64,000 nt of DNA from JAIBJN01 sp963839745. Its GTDB lineage: Bacteria; Actinomycetota; Thermoleophilia; Gaiellales; Gaiellaceae. The DNA lies in NCBI GenBank assembly GCA_963839745.1, contig CAWIWC010000005.1, positions 585,549 through 649,548 of the forward strand. Reading direction: 5' to 3'. Position 1 is the stretch's first letter. Each line of letters opens with the position of its first letter. The notes under the pieces were generated by a model, which was given only the letters and a program-made list of their open reading frames with translations, was not told the origin of the DNA and searched no databases. Made by a program: the position numbers and the translations under genes. Below are positions 42,041 to 51,127 of the stretch, piece by piece.

Positions 42041-42476
42041 TCAGGGCTTCGTGGCTTCGGGCTGCACGCGGCCGATCGTCGCGGCCCGAGCAGTAGCAGA
42101 CCGGACTGCCCGCGATCCGCGGGCCAGACCTCTTACGGGTCGAAGGCCGGCGAGCCAGGCCAGCGCGGAGGCCGTCCCATACGTCAGGCCTGCGGCGGTC
42201 TCGACGGCGTGCAGGACGAGGCCGGCCTGGACGGCGGTCGACATCGGCAGGCCCTGCGCGTAGAGCGCTCCGGAAGCGGCCGCTCCCGCCACGCCGACGT
42301 TGCCGGGCGTGAGGGGGATGAGCGCCGCCAGCTCGAGCGCCGGGACGACCGCCAGTGCATCGAGCGGCGAGCCGACGTCGAGCCCGGCGAGCACGACCGC
42401 GATTGCGGCGGCTTTCGCCATCGGCGAGAGGAACGCGAGACAGACGAGCTGCGCCGTCCCTCGGCTCAGCGCGGCA
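42041..42476 (-). CDS. Flippase-like (UPF0104 / lysylphosphatidylglycerol synthase TM) protein, 5' truncated
   Basis: Only the C-terminal about 145 residues: hydrophobic helices with the conserved stretch ELAALIPLTPGNVGVAGAAA and a following helix pair (VQAGLVLHAVETAAGLTYG), then a basic tail. These belong to the membrane family that moves glycolipids or lysyl-lipids. The complete protein has about 300 residues. Its N-terminal half is missing because the sequence changes near 42,476 into the ParE end on the other strand; the frame runs on into antisense ParE, which is not part of it. Confidence 0.78.
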
Positions 42477-42695
42477 ACCATCCAGCGGTACAAGGGCCTC
42501 GGCGAGATGGATGCTGAGCAGTTGCGCGAAACCACGATGGATCCACGCCGTCGCACGCTGCGTCGGATCACCCTGGCTGACGCCGAACAGGGCTCTGACG
42601 TGTTCGAGTTGTTGATGGGCAACGAGGTGGCCCCGCGCCGCGACTTCATCGTGGCGGGGGCGTCCAACCTCGACCGTTCCCGCATCGACGCTTAG
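42477..42695 (+). CDS. parE: Topoisomerase IV subunit B (ParE/GyrB family), C-terminal fragment
   Basis: The last about 72 residues of a type IIA topoisomerase B subunit: TIQRYKGLGEMDAEQL is the Toprim-end hallmark, and ITLADAEQGSDVFELLMG with NEVAPRRDFIVAGA is the actinobacterial ParE-type end, finishing DRSRIDA and TAG. The other about 600 residues are absent. It begins exactly where the minus-strand flippase gene breaks off. Together with parC at 48.4-50.9 kb it shows a parE...parC region of a second actinobacterium. Confidence 0.87.
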   Translation, partial: TIQRYKGLGEMDAEQLRETTMDPRRRTLRRITLADAEQGSDVFELLMGNEVAPRRDFIVAGASNLDRSRIDA

Positions 42696-42709
42696 GCCCC
42701 CGATAGCTC

Positions 42710-42800
42710 GCCGAGTGCGCACCTGGTCGCCGCTGGGGCGTGTCGAGTGTGGACCTGGTTGACGCTGGGTCATGGCGAGTGTGGAGCGTGCCGACGCACC
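42710..42800 (+). repeat. Tandem 32-bp intergenic repeats (three copies)
   Basis: Three imperfect units around the core CGAGTGTGCACCTGGT, starting near 42,711, 42,743 and 42,775, spaced 32 bases, directly after the parE stop. Two more units in opposite orientation stand at 43,604-43,653. No spacers, so not a CRISPR. The rest of 42,801-43,263 holds the lipoprotein gene below and no other visible gene. Confidence 0.65.
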
Positions 42801-42807
42801 TCTGGTG

Positions 42808-42998
42808 TCACCGGATCCCGATGGTGGCGCCTCGCCTTCCTCGCCTTCGCCTTCCTCCCCTTCGCTCTCCGCCCTGTCTTCGCCTTCTTCTTCGACGGTG
42901 GACGTCCCCTCGTCTCCTTCATCCTCATTACCAGTCTGACCGCAGCCAGTAAGGATCAATGCGGCTGCCACACCTACTGCAGCAAGTCCTCGCTTCAT
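42808..42998 (-). CDS. Small acidic lipoprotein (3' end uncertain)
   Basis: ATG 42998 has a good ribosome site (AGAGGAGAAGAC). The protein begins MKRGLAAVGVAAALILTGCGQ, a lipoprotein signal with Cys19, followed by a very acidic Glu/Gly run (EDEGDEGTSTVEEEGEDRAE, then EGEEGEGEEGE). The frame does not stop before the repeat array and would run into antisense parE; TGA at 42808-42810 in a neighbouring frame is a likely true end, implying one indel. Function unknown. Confidence 0.5.
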
Positions 42999-43263
42999 GT
43001 CTTCTCCTCTATGGGTGTTCGGTGTTGATTGATTGGTTCCCTGAGCAAGTAAGACTCAAACTGACTTAACGTCAGCCGCATGTCGGTGATTCTGCTGGCA
43101 TGACCGCGCTTGTGGATGGAAGATCCTCGCCTTATCTCGAAGCGGGGGGTTGCGACCCAATTGCCAGCGACCTTCGCCATAAACCGGCGACCTCGGTTCT
43201 CGTCGACCATCGGGACGAATCGTCCGAAGAGTTTGTGGGTACGGGAGTCTCCGTAGGGTTCAC

Positions 43264-43563
43264 ATGGATGAGAGGAGTAGGGTCCGGCGCATGTGTTGCA
43301 TCGTGGCGTTGATGTCCCTGGTCGGTCCCCGCGTGGCATTTCTGTTCGCCTGGATCTTCACCAACGAGGTCGACCAGTCGATCGACAGCTTCTGGGTGAA
43401 GCTACTGGGGCTCATCTTCCTGCCGTGGACGGCGCTGTTCTGGGCTATCGCGTGGGCCCCGGTGCAAGAGGTGACGGGCTTTGGATGGTTCCTTGTCTTC
43501 CTGGGCGTCGTCCTTGATATCGCCTCATACACCACCGGTGCCTACGACCGCAGCCACAAGTAA
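43264..43563 (+). CDS. Small integral membrane protein
   Basis: A 99-residue unrecognised protein with two or three membrane helices: IVALMSLVGPRVAFLFAWIF, FWVKLLGLIFLPWTALFWAIAW and GFGWFLVFLGVVLDIASY. ATG 43264 is the longest start; an internal ATG at 43291 (MCCIVALM) is closer to the first helix and could be the real one. Similar small multi-helix proteins are common in actinobacteria without known role. It reads through without a frameshift. Confidence 0.7.
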   Translation: MDERSRVRRMCCIVALMSLVGPRVAFLFAWIFTNEVDQSIDSFWVKLLGLIFLPWTALFWAIAWAPVQEVTGFGWFLVFLGVVLDIASYTTGAYDRSHK

Positions 43564-43603
43564 GGCTGGCGGAGGACGCGTCCAGGCTAGCGGACGGGCC
43601 ACA

Positions 43604-43653
43604 AACTGCACACTCGGCGGGCCTACCGGCAACCAGCTGCACACTCGGCGGGA
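43604..43653 (-). repeat. Tandem 31-bp intergenic repeats (two copies)
   Basis: Two units with the core CACACTCGGCGGG, at 43609 and 43640, spaced 31 bases. In reverse complement they match the family at 42,710-42,800 (CCGAGTGTGCAGCTGGTTGCCG). They lie between two convergent genes. Confidence 0.65.
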
Positions 43654-43656
43654 TTG

Positions 43657-44174
43657 TTAGGACGCGGCCGAGACGGGGATTAGGCGCCCGGTGTCGACGT
43701 CGAAGAGGGCTCCCTCGACGGCAAGCCCCTCGGGCAGCAGCGGGAACGACTGGATGCGCACCATGTCTTGGCGCAGCGAACCGAGTTGGTCAGCGGTGGT
43801 GCGGAACTCAAGGCTTCGAGTGTCGACGCCATGCTCGGTGTCGATCTTCGCGTGGATCTCGTCTTCGGTGAAGCCGGCCATGGCGCACTTGGTGTGCGGC
43901 ATGACGAGGACGCGGTTGACGTTCAGCAGGTAGGCGCCGAGCACGAGTGTGCGCAGGACGTCCTCGGTCACCCGTCCTCCGGCGTTGCGGAGCACCTTGG
44001 CGTCACCGGGACCGATCCCGAGGATGTCGAAGGGGTTGACGCGGCTATCCATGCAGGTGAGCACCGCGAGCCCGCGAGCGGCACGCGCGGGGAGCCCGGA
44101 GTTCTCGAACCCGGCGGCGAATTCTCGTTAGCGCGGTAGAGGTCGTCGAACGGCCCGTCGGCGGCGTCGCTCAT
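43657..44174 (-). CDS. Beta-carbonic anhydrase (frameshifted)
   Basis: A beta-class enzyme of about 172 residues interconverting CO2 and bicarbonate. Zinc ligands are visible: Cys and Asp in VLTCMDSRVNPFDILG, His and Cys in VMPHTKCAMAG. The start MSDAADGPFDDLYRAN (ATG 44174) is in one frame; near 44,130 the frame changes and EFAAGFENSGLPARAARG continues. One base is gained or lost. ATG 44174 overlaps the redoxin stop (ATGA). Confidence 0.82.
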
Positions 44175-44737
44175 GCGCCCTTTGCCTCTGGTTCGTTGCC
44201 GGGCATCCACTTGATGCCGCACCCCATGCTCGGCCGGTGCGGTTCGGGCACCGGGCTACCGGCAGCGATCAGGTCGATCGCGTGGCGCAGCAGCGCTCCC
44301 GTGACCGGCTCGCCGTTACCAGGAGTCGACGAGTCGAACGCTCCGCGATAAGAGAGCGTGCGATCGGGGCCGTAGATGAAGAAGTCGGGCGTGCACACCG
44401 CTCCGTACTGCTGCGCAACGATCTGGTCGGCGTCGAGCAGGTAGGGGAACTGCCACCCGGCGCGCCCGGCCTGCTTGGCCAGCTCGGCGGGGGCGTCGTC
44501 GGGGTAGCGCTCGATGTCATTGGCGCTGATCGCCACGATGTCGAGGTCGGCGGATGGCCTGAGCGTTCCGAGCTCGTCCTCGAGGTGCTTCACGTACGGG
44601 CAGTGGTTGCACACGAAGGCGACAACGAGCACCGGAGCGGTGAAGTCTGCGAGCGAATGCTGGCCGCCGCGGACGTCCGCCAGCGCGAAGTCAGGCGCAG
44701 GCGTTCCGAGCGGAACCAACGACGAGGTGAGAGCCAT
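44171..44737 (-). CDS. Thioredoxin-fold (AhpC/TSA-like redoxin) protein
   Basis: A 188-residue redoxin: GTPAPDFALADVRGGQHSLAD, the redox motif FVCNHCPYVKHLEDEL (C-x-x-C), AISANDIERYPDD, and CTPDFFIYGPD with the cis-Pro. The C-terminal PSMGCGIKWMPG is typical of this subfamily of peroxiredoxin-like proteins. ATG 44737 is preferred over an upstream one at 44761 as the family starts MALTSSLVPLG. It reads cleanly and is coupled to the carbonic anhydrase gene. Confidence 0.86.
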   Translation of the reverse strand: MALTSSLVPLGTPAPDFALADVRGGQHSLADFTAPVLVVAFVCNHCPYVKHLEDELGTLRPSADLDIVAISANDIERYPDDAPAELAKQAGRAGWQFPYLLDADQIVAQQYGAVCTPDFFIYGPDRTLSYRGAFDSSTPGNGEPVTGALLRHAIDLIAAGSPVPEPHRPSMGCGIKWMPGNEPEAKGA

Positions 44738-44780
44738 GCGTCCATCCTGCCGTACGACCAACGCATCCGCTGACCGAGCG

Positions 44781-45131
44781 TCAGTGCAGCGGGACGACGT
44801 ACGACTCGACGCGCTCGATCAAGCCATCTCGGAACATGAACACGGTGCAGAACGCGAACCGCACCTTTCCTCCGAGAGCGAGGGTGCCCTGCCCTTCGCC
44901 GGTTGCGACGACGACGTCGCCCTCTTCGAGCAACCGGTCGACGGTCAACGTGGGGCTGCCCTCGAACGCCGGGTTCTCGATCTCGCCGTCGAACTCCTTC
45001 TTGCCGGTGAGGTGCGCGTGGCCGGGAACGTGCCACACGACGTCGTCGGTGAGCAGATCGAGGATCAGCTCGTGGTCGCTGGTGCGGAACCCGTCGAAGT
45101 AAGTCGCGACGACGTCCTGGCGTGTGGTCAT
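44781..45131 (-). CDS. SnoaL-like (NTF2-fold) protein
   Basis: A 116-residue NTF2-fold protein: VVATYFDGFRTSDHELILDLLTDDVVWHVPG, then GEGQGTLALGGKVRFAFCTVFMF and RDGLIERVESYVVP. The fold hosts isomerases, hydrolases and ligand-binding proteins; the ligand is not predictable. ATG 45131. It is divergent from the acetyltransferase gene, 27 bases away. Confidence 0.82.
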   Translation of the reverse strand: MTTRQDVVATYFDGFRTSDHELILDLLTDDVVWHVPGHAHLTGKKEFDGEIENPAFEGSPTLTVDRLLEEGDVVVATGEGQGTLALGGKVRFAFCTVFMFRDGLIERVESYVVPLH

Positions 45132-45158
45132 TGGGCGATTGTGCCCTGCGGGTCGGGC

Positions 45159-45761
45159 ATGCTGTCGAGGTGCCCAGCAATGAGCCCGGCGATGCTGCCC
45201 AGCAATGTGCCCAGCAATGTGCCCAGCAACGTCGAGGTGCGACTGCTGGCGTCCGACGAGCTGTCGGACGCCGTCCGCACGACGATCCGGGCACTGATGT
45301 GGGCCTCGTTCGACGACTTCAGCGAGGACGACTGGAGTCACGGCATCGGGGGTGTGCACGTCGTCGCGTTCGACGGTGATCGGCCGATTGGGCACGCGTC
45401 CGTCGTCACCCGCAACGTCTACGTCGGCGATGAGGTGTTCGTCGGGGGCTACCTCGAAGCGGTCGGTGTCGATGCGCGGTATCGCGGACGCGGTGTGGGG
45501 GGTGTAGTCGTCGGAGCGGCCGATGAGGTGGTCGAACGCCGGTATCCGGTCGCCGCCTTGTCGACGTCGAAACACCGTTTCTATGAGCGCTTGGGGTGGG
45601 AGCGATGGCTCGGGCCGACGTTTGTCGTTGACGTCGGTGGTGGGTGGCGGCGCACCGAGGATGAGGACGCCGGGGTGATGGTGTTGCGCCCCGCCGGGTC
45701 GCCGGTCACCGACCTGACGATGCCGATCGCGGTGGATGACCGCAGCGGGGATGCCTGGTGA
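45159..45761 (+). CDS. GNAT acetyltransferase, aminoglycoside 2'-N-acetyltransferase-like
   Basis: About 190-200 residues. Features shared with AAC(2')-I enzymes of mycobacteria: FDDFSEDDWSHGIGGVHVV, GYLEAVGVDARYRGRGVGG (acetyl-CoA loop), ALSTSKHRFYERLGWERWLGP and the last motif DDRSGDAW. Such enzymes acetylate the 2'-amino group of aminoglycosides, and may have a native cell-wall role. Several starts are possible (45159, 45180, 45192), because a 12-bp tandem repeat (GCCCAGCAATGT) gives MLPSNVPSNVPSNV at the N-terminus. Resistance is inferred only. Confidence 0.78.
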   Translation: MLSRCPAMSPAMLPSNVPSNVPSNVEVRLLASDELSDAVRTTIRALMWASFDDFSEDDWSHGIGGVHVVAFDGDRPIGHASVVTRNVYVGDEVFVGGYLEAVGVDARYRGRGVGGVVVGAADEVVERRYPVAALSTSKHRFYERLGWERWLGPTFVVDVGGGWRRTEDEDAGVMVLRPAGSPVTDLTMPIAVDDRSGDAW

Positions 45762-45798
45762 GGGCGGCTCAGCTCTGCGTCACGGTGGGCGGTGACCA

Positions 45799-46302
45799 TC
45801 AGTCGTCCTGGTGACCCGGAGCTTCCTCGCTGTTCCCTGGGCCTTCCTCCGTCTCGTCGGGCTTGTCGGGCTTGTCGTGGGCTTTGCCCTTATCGGGCTT
45901 ATCGTTTTCCGTGCTCTTGTCGGGCTTCTCTGCCTTGTCGTCGACATCGTCAGGCTCGCCCCCAGGTGCCGGGGGAGTGACCGTGCCTGGTTCCGGCTCG
46001 TCCGCGTTGCTCGTCCGTAATTCACTGAGGAGTTCCTTCGCCGCAGCCAGGATGGCATCGGACTGCTCGTCACCGAGCACACCATCGTCCCGCGCTTCAA
46101 TCACTAGGCGCTTCAGCTCCGTCAACGCTTGACTGGCAGCTGGATGGTTCTCGTCGACGATGGCGTCGTCCACCTCATTGAGCGCCGAGCGAATCTCTGG
46201 TGTAGATGTCGTCATCGGATCGCCGTTGCCACACGCGGTCAGCCCGACCAGCGCGAGCGTCAACATCATGAGCACCGACGACATCGGCGTCAGGGAGATC
46301 AC
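45799..46302 (-). CDS. Hypothetical lipoprotein with Lys/Asp-rich tail
   Basis: A 167-residue exported lipoprotein: lipobox LVGLTACG near residue 23, a helical middle (PEIRSALNEVDDAIVDENHPAASQALTELKRLV), then a low-complexity tail of KPDK / DKPDKGKAHDKPDKPDE repeats. GTG 46302 overlaps the kinase stop (GTGA), so it is translationally coupled to the kinase and probably belongs to its pathway. The function is unknown. Confidence 0.65.
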   Translation of the reverse strand: MISLTPMSSVLMMLTLALVGLTACGNGDPMTTSTPEIRSALNEVDDAIVDENHPAASQALTELKRLVIEARDDGVLGDEQSDAILAAAKELLSELRTSNADEPEPGTVTPPAPGGEPDDVDDKAEKPDKSTENDKPDKGKAHDKPDKPDETEEGPGNSEEAPGHQDD

Positions 46303-47499
46303 GGGTACACCGCATCGTGCAGCGACTGCAGATCCTGACCGATCTTGCCGGGCACGTCGGGGGCCCGGTCGCGCGGTGCAGATCCGTCGCCCGCTGAGCT
46401 GACGACGATGCCGATGCATGCGACCACGATCAGAGTCAGAACGGCGATCAACATGAGTTGCATCCGCGTGGAGAGGTGCGCCAACGTGCGGAGGTAGCGG
46501 CTAGCGGTGGCCTCCCCTCGTTCGCGATGGGAATGGTCGGCATCCTCGCTGACGATCGCGCTCATGGCTTTGGGGGTTGCGGCCTCGGGGATTGGCGTGG
46601 GGAGGGGCCGTGTGTGCGTCAGGCTCAGGGACTGGGTATCGCTTGCCAAACATGCGTCGGCGGTAGCGGATATGGCAGCAAACCTGTCTCGTACCGCGGA
46701 CGCGCTGGGTCGCTCACTCGGATCGTTCCGAGTCATGTCGGACAGCAGCGACCGCCACTCGGCGGGTAGAGAGTTTGGGATGGTCGGCGAAGCCGCGACT
46801 CGAGCAACGAGGATTTCTGCCGGCGTCCCCTTGAACGTGGGCGTGCCATTCAGGCATTCAAGAAGCACCAAGCCGAGGGCGTAAATGTCGGCTGCCTCCG
46901 AAATCTCGGTTCCCAGCAGCTGTTCGGGCGCAACGTAGGCAGCGGTGCCCACGGTGAAGCCCTGTGGCTGTGTGACGCGTTACGTCACCGAGGACCCGTG
47001 CGATGCCGAAGTCGGCCAGCCGGACGCGGCCGTCGCCGTCGATGAGTACGTTGGCGGGCTTGATGTCGCGGTGGACCACTCCCTGGTTGTGCACATACGT
47101 CAAGACCTCAGCCAGTTGCCTGCCGATCTCGGTGACGCGCGACCTGCTGGGCCGTTGTGATCGTGAGATCTCGGAGAGCGAACTGCCCTCGATCAGCTCC
47201 ATCACCAAGAACGTGCAGTCATCGCCTGAGTAGACGTCAAGAAGGGTGACCAGCGCAGGGTGGCTGAGCGCGGCCAAGGTTCTCGCCTCAGCCAAGAAGC
47301 GCTCACGCTCGTCAGCGGCCAAACCCGGTTGCCGCAGAATCTTGACCGCTACTTGGCGCTCCAGCACGCGATCGGTAGCCCGGTACACGTCAGCCATGCC
47401 GCCGCGCCCGAGGATCTCGCCGAGCACATAGCGGTCTGCAAGCGCTTCGCCGCCTCGGACAGACGTTCCTGTCACGACGCTCCCTTCAGCCATCCCCAT
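46299..47499 (-). CDS. Serine/threonine protein kinase, membrane-bound (frameshifted)
   Basis: A Hanks-type kinase of about 400 residues if joined. Gly loop LGRGGMADVYRA, Lys in VAVKIL, catalytic loop VVHRDIKPANVLID, and LADFGIARV with DFG. Near 46,960 the frame changes; TAAYVAPEQLLG (APE motif) and AADIYALGLVLLECLNG complete the C-lobe. A membrane helix (LMLIAVLTLIVVACIGIVV) sits about 45 residues from the end, leaving a short outer tail, unlike PknB with PASTA repeats. ATG 47499. It is coupled to the lipoprotein gene. Confidence 0.84.
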
Positions 47500-47546
47500 T
47501 TAGTACCCACCAAGAATCTTGGCAATCCTCGGCCTCACATGGGTGG

Positions 47547-47560
47547 CTCAGGCGCCTGAG
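47547..47560. repeat. Perfect 14-bp palindrome
   Basis: CTCAGGCGCCTGAG lies in the 72-base gap between the kinase start and the end of the sucrase/ferredoxin-like gene. It could be a terminator stem or an operator for the kinase; no loop is present. Confidence 0.35.
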
Positions 47561-47571
47561 AGGCCGGCAGA

Positions 47572-48353
47572 TCAGCCCAGCGTCACGGTGGCTCTGAACC
47601 ACGACGACGGCACGTCTGCTTTGCCGCAGCTCTCGGGGCGGTCGGGCCCGTCGGTGGTGTGCACGGTCACGGTGAACGTGTCGCTGACGTCGTGCACCGC
47701 GAACGAACCCTCGCCGGACGCCTGAGCCCGAGGCGTTCAACGCTGAGCGGACGCGGGGTGGGCTCACCCAACCGCCGCAGCACCGCGAGCTCGGCCACCT
47801 GGGCGGCCGGTTCGAGGGACGACCGACCGCGGCAGGCGTCGACCGACGCGCTCGCCGCGTCGGGGCCCCCGAAGAGGTAGCCGTCTGGCAGGGACACGTA
47901 CGTCGGAGCGAACCGATGGCCGCTGGTGTGCGAGGTCTCCCACACCGCGACCGGGCCACCGTCCCCGCGGGCGGCGGACGCCGCGAACGCCGCCGCCATC
48001 GGACGCCCCAACACCGCGCAGCACTGATCCCGCTTGGCGTTCGTACACACCAACAACGCCCGCGATGGCGTCGGCAGGGGTGTGCCAGGCAACCACGCCG
48101 GAGCAACCGCCGCCGTGAGCAGCTCATCAACCCGCAGCGCATCGGCCAGCCCAGCAACGTCATCCACCCGACGCGCCGCGAGCCACGACGCCGAACGATC
48201 GACCCGGGCGACCAACACCGTGCGCGAGCCATGCACCACATCAGCGTGCGCCCCGACCGACCGGATCAACCCGACCCGCACCGGCCGCTCACTCCCCAAC
48301 GCAGCCAGCCGACTCACCGACAGCGGCGTCGAGGTGACTCTCACGCAGCGCAT
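47572..48353 (-). CDS. Sucrase/ferredoxin-like (thioredoxin-fold) protein, frameshifted
   Basis: A sucraseferredoxin-like family member of about 260 residues. The 2Fe-2S motifs are visible as LLVCTNAKRDQCCAVLGRP and ETSHTSGHRFAPTYVSLPDGYLFGG (Cys/Cys and His/His type). The frame changes near 47,728; ASGEGSFAVHDVSDTFTVTV and a TGA at 47572-47574 finish the protein. ATG 48353 (MRCVRVTSTPLSV). Function unknown; it lies between parC and the kinase gene. Confidence 0.75.
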
Positions 48354-48461
48354 CGCGACCCCACGGACCTGGCTGCTCGACCAGCACCCAAACCCTCGCG
48401 TAAGGAGCCGATCCTGCTACGGGCTCGCCGAGCGCCACACGTCCAGCCGAACAGGTGACCG

Positions 48462-50939
48462 TCACCCGCGACTCGACCCCACCGCCGAGATCGGCTGCGA
48501 CGCGCGCTCACCACTGCCGTCGCGGCGGCCCTCGGCGTCCGGCAGGTCGACGGCAACTCCCGCACCCGCACAGGCGATCGGGACCGACCCCGACCCAGGC
48601 CAGGATCAGGGTGTCCTCGCCCTTCAGGAACCGATGGCAGCGCACGCCGCCGGTGCCGCGTCCCTTGGCCGGGTACTCCGCGAACGGCGTCACCTTGACC
48701 GACGCCGCCTCGGTGCCGGGCAACGCCGACGAGCTGCCCGAGCCATGGTGACGACAGCGCGCGCTCGCCGGTCGCGGCGGCAACGACCCCGAAGAACACC
48801 GCCTGCGCGTCCGCTACCGCAGCCGGATGCCGGCCATGCCGCCGGCCGAGCGGCCCTGCGGGCGCACCGCGGACGCCGCAAAGCGCAGCAGCTGCGCGTC
48901 GGAGGTGACGAACACCAGGTCCTCGCTCATCGCCAGCAAGCCGCCGCGCCGACCACCTCGTCGCCGTCCTTGAGAGCGATCAGCTCCACGCGTCCTTGTT
49001 GCGTGAGCGGTTCGACCGTCACCCGCTTGACGACGCCCTGCGCGGTGCCGAGCGCCACGACGCCGAGCCCGTCGAGCGGACAGCGAGGTCAGGCCGAGGG
49101 CCTGCTCGCCGTCCAGGTCGACGAACTCGCGAATCGGCGCGCCACCGGCCAGCGTCGGCGCGGACGCGGTGTTCGGCAGCGACGGCAGGTCGAGCGACCG
49201 ACAGCCGGACCACCTCCCGCGTCGAGGTGACCGGGCCGACCTCGCCGCGCGCGGTCGTCGCGACCGCGCCGAACGATCACGTCGTGCTTGGCGCGCTTGG
49301 CCCGCGGCAGGCAGCGGCTCGGCGTCCGTGGTGCGCGCCAGCAGCCCGGTGGAGGACAGCAGGACCCGGCACGGGTCGTCGCTGACCTCGAGCGGCAGTG
49401 GCGCTGGCGCGGCGTCGGTTGCCCTGCCGACTCCAGCAGGACCGTGCGCCGCGGCGTGCCGAACTGCTTGGCGACCTCGGCGAGCTCGTCGGAGACGAGC
49501 TTGCGCAGCGCGTCCTCGTCGTCCAGGAGCGCGGTCAGCTCGTCGATGGTGGCGTGCAGCTCGTCGCGCTCGGTCTCGAGCTCGATGCCGGGGAACTTGG
49601 TGAGCCGGCGCAGCGGCATGTCGAGGATGTAGTTGGCCTGCATCTCGGTCAGGTCGAACACCTCCATCAGCCGCTCGCGCGCCTGCGCGGTGTCGTCGGA
49701 GCCGCGGATGATCTGGATGACCTCGTCGATGTCGACGAGCGCGATGAGCAGGCCCTCGACGAGGTGCAGGCGTTCCTGCGCCTTGCGCCGGCGGTACTCG
49801 CGACCGCCGCCGGACGACGTCGAAGCGGTGGTCGAGGTAGACCTGCAGCAGGTCTTGAGCCCCAGCGTGCGCGGCTGGCCGTCGACCAGCGCGACGTTGT
49901 TGATGCCGAACGAGTCCTCCATCGGCGTCAGGCGGTAGAGCTGGTCGAGCACCGCCTCCGGGTTGAAGCCGTTCTTGACCTCGATGACCAGGCGCAGGCC
50001 GTGCTCGCGGTCGGTGAGGTCCTTGACGTCGGCGATGCCCTGCAGCTTCTTGGCTGCGCACGAGCTCCTTGATCTTGGCGATGACCCGCTCCGGGCCGAC
50101 GCCGTACGGCAGCTCGGTGACGACGATGCCCTTGCGCCGCGGCGTGACGTTCTCGATCCGCGCGGTGGCGCGGATCCGGAACGATGCCGCGGCCGGTCTC
50201 GTACGCGTCCCGGATGCCGTCCAGCCCGACGATCTTGCCGCCGGTCGGCAGGTCGGGGCCGGGGACGAACCGCATCAGCGTCGTCGAGGTCGGCCTTCGG
50301 GTGCTTGATGCAGGTGCCGGGCGGCCGCGATGACCTCGACGAGGTTGTGCGGGGCCATGTTCGTGGCCATGCCGACGGCGATGCCGGTGGCGCCGTTGAC
50401 CAGCAGGTTCGGGAACGCGGCCGGCAGCACCGCGGCTCGCGTCAGCTGGCCGTCGTAGTTCGGGCCGAAGTCGACGACGTCCTCGTCGATCGACCCGGTC
50501 ATGAGCAGCGCGGCCGGCGTCCAGCCGGCACTCGGTGTAGCGCATGGCGGCCGGGCCGTCGTCCAGGTGAGCCGAAGTTGCCGTGCCCGTCGACGAGCGG
50601 CAGCCGCATCGAGAACGGCTGCGCCATGCGCACCAGCGCGTCGTAGATCGCGCCGTCGCCGTGCGGGTGCAGCTTGCCCATGACCTCGCCGACGACGCGG
50701 GCGGACTTCACGTGGCCGCGGTCGGGGCGCAGGCCCATCTCGTCCATCTGGAACAGGATCCGGCGGTGCACCGGCTTGAGGCCGTCGCGGGCGTCCGGCA
50801 GCGCGCGGGAGTAGATGACCGAGTAGGCGTACTCGAGGAAGCTGCCCTGCATCTCGTCGGCGACGTCGATGTCGACGATCGTCTCGCGGACGGGTCGGAC
50901 GACGGACTTTTTGCTGGTGCGGGTGGACTTACGGGCCAT
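48462..50939 (-). CDS. parC: Topoisomerase IV subunit A (ParC), heavily frameshifted
   Basis: The DNA-cutting subunit of topoisomerase IV, about 826 codons over 2,478 bases. N-terminus: DIDVADEMQGSFLEYAYSVI and the QRDR-like GHVKSARVVGEVMGKLHPHGD; then LLVNGATGIAVGMATNMAPHN, FNNVALVDGQPRTLGLK and ILDMPLRRLTKFPGIE. C-terminal beta-pinwheel parts follow (KVTPFAEYPAKGRGTGGV) with AVDLPDAEGRRDGSG before TGA 48462-48464. At least eight frame changes are needed. This density fits sequencing error, because the gene is essential. ATG 50939. A GyrA assignment is less likely given the ParE-type partner fragment. Confidence 0.87.
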
Positions 50940-51127
50940 GCGGTTCGGGTGCTCCCAACGGCGGTGGAGTGGTGGTGGAGTGGTTGGTCGGGCTGGGTGA
51001 CGGAGTCGCTGGTGGGAAGCGGGCGCGTCCAGTCTCTCCCGAGCGGTGTCAGTGGCGGGGCCGACCCGCCAGGGCATTGCTGGATCAGGGCAGACAGCTG
51101 TTGGAGCCCGGTGTAACAATGGGGGTC

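Noticed and set aside
42440..42720. Genomic island or phage insertion site at the join
   Set aside because: No integrase, transposase, tRNA or direct repeat at the boundary; simultaneous truncation of two core genes fits an assembly join better.
42710..42800. CRISPR array
   Set aside because: Units follow each other without unique spacers, are imperfect, and no cas gene is near.
48462..50939. DNA gyrase subunit A instead of ParC
   Set aside because: Similar family, but the locus (DUF5998 and sepH next to it, ParE-type B-subunit end upstream) is the actinobacterial topoisomerase IV locus; GyrA usually lies beside gyrB near dnaA.
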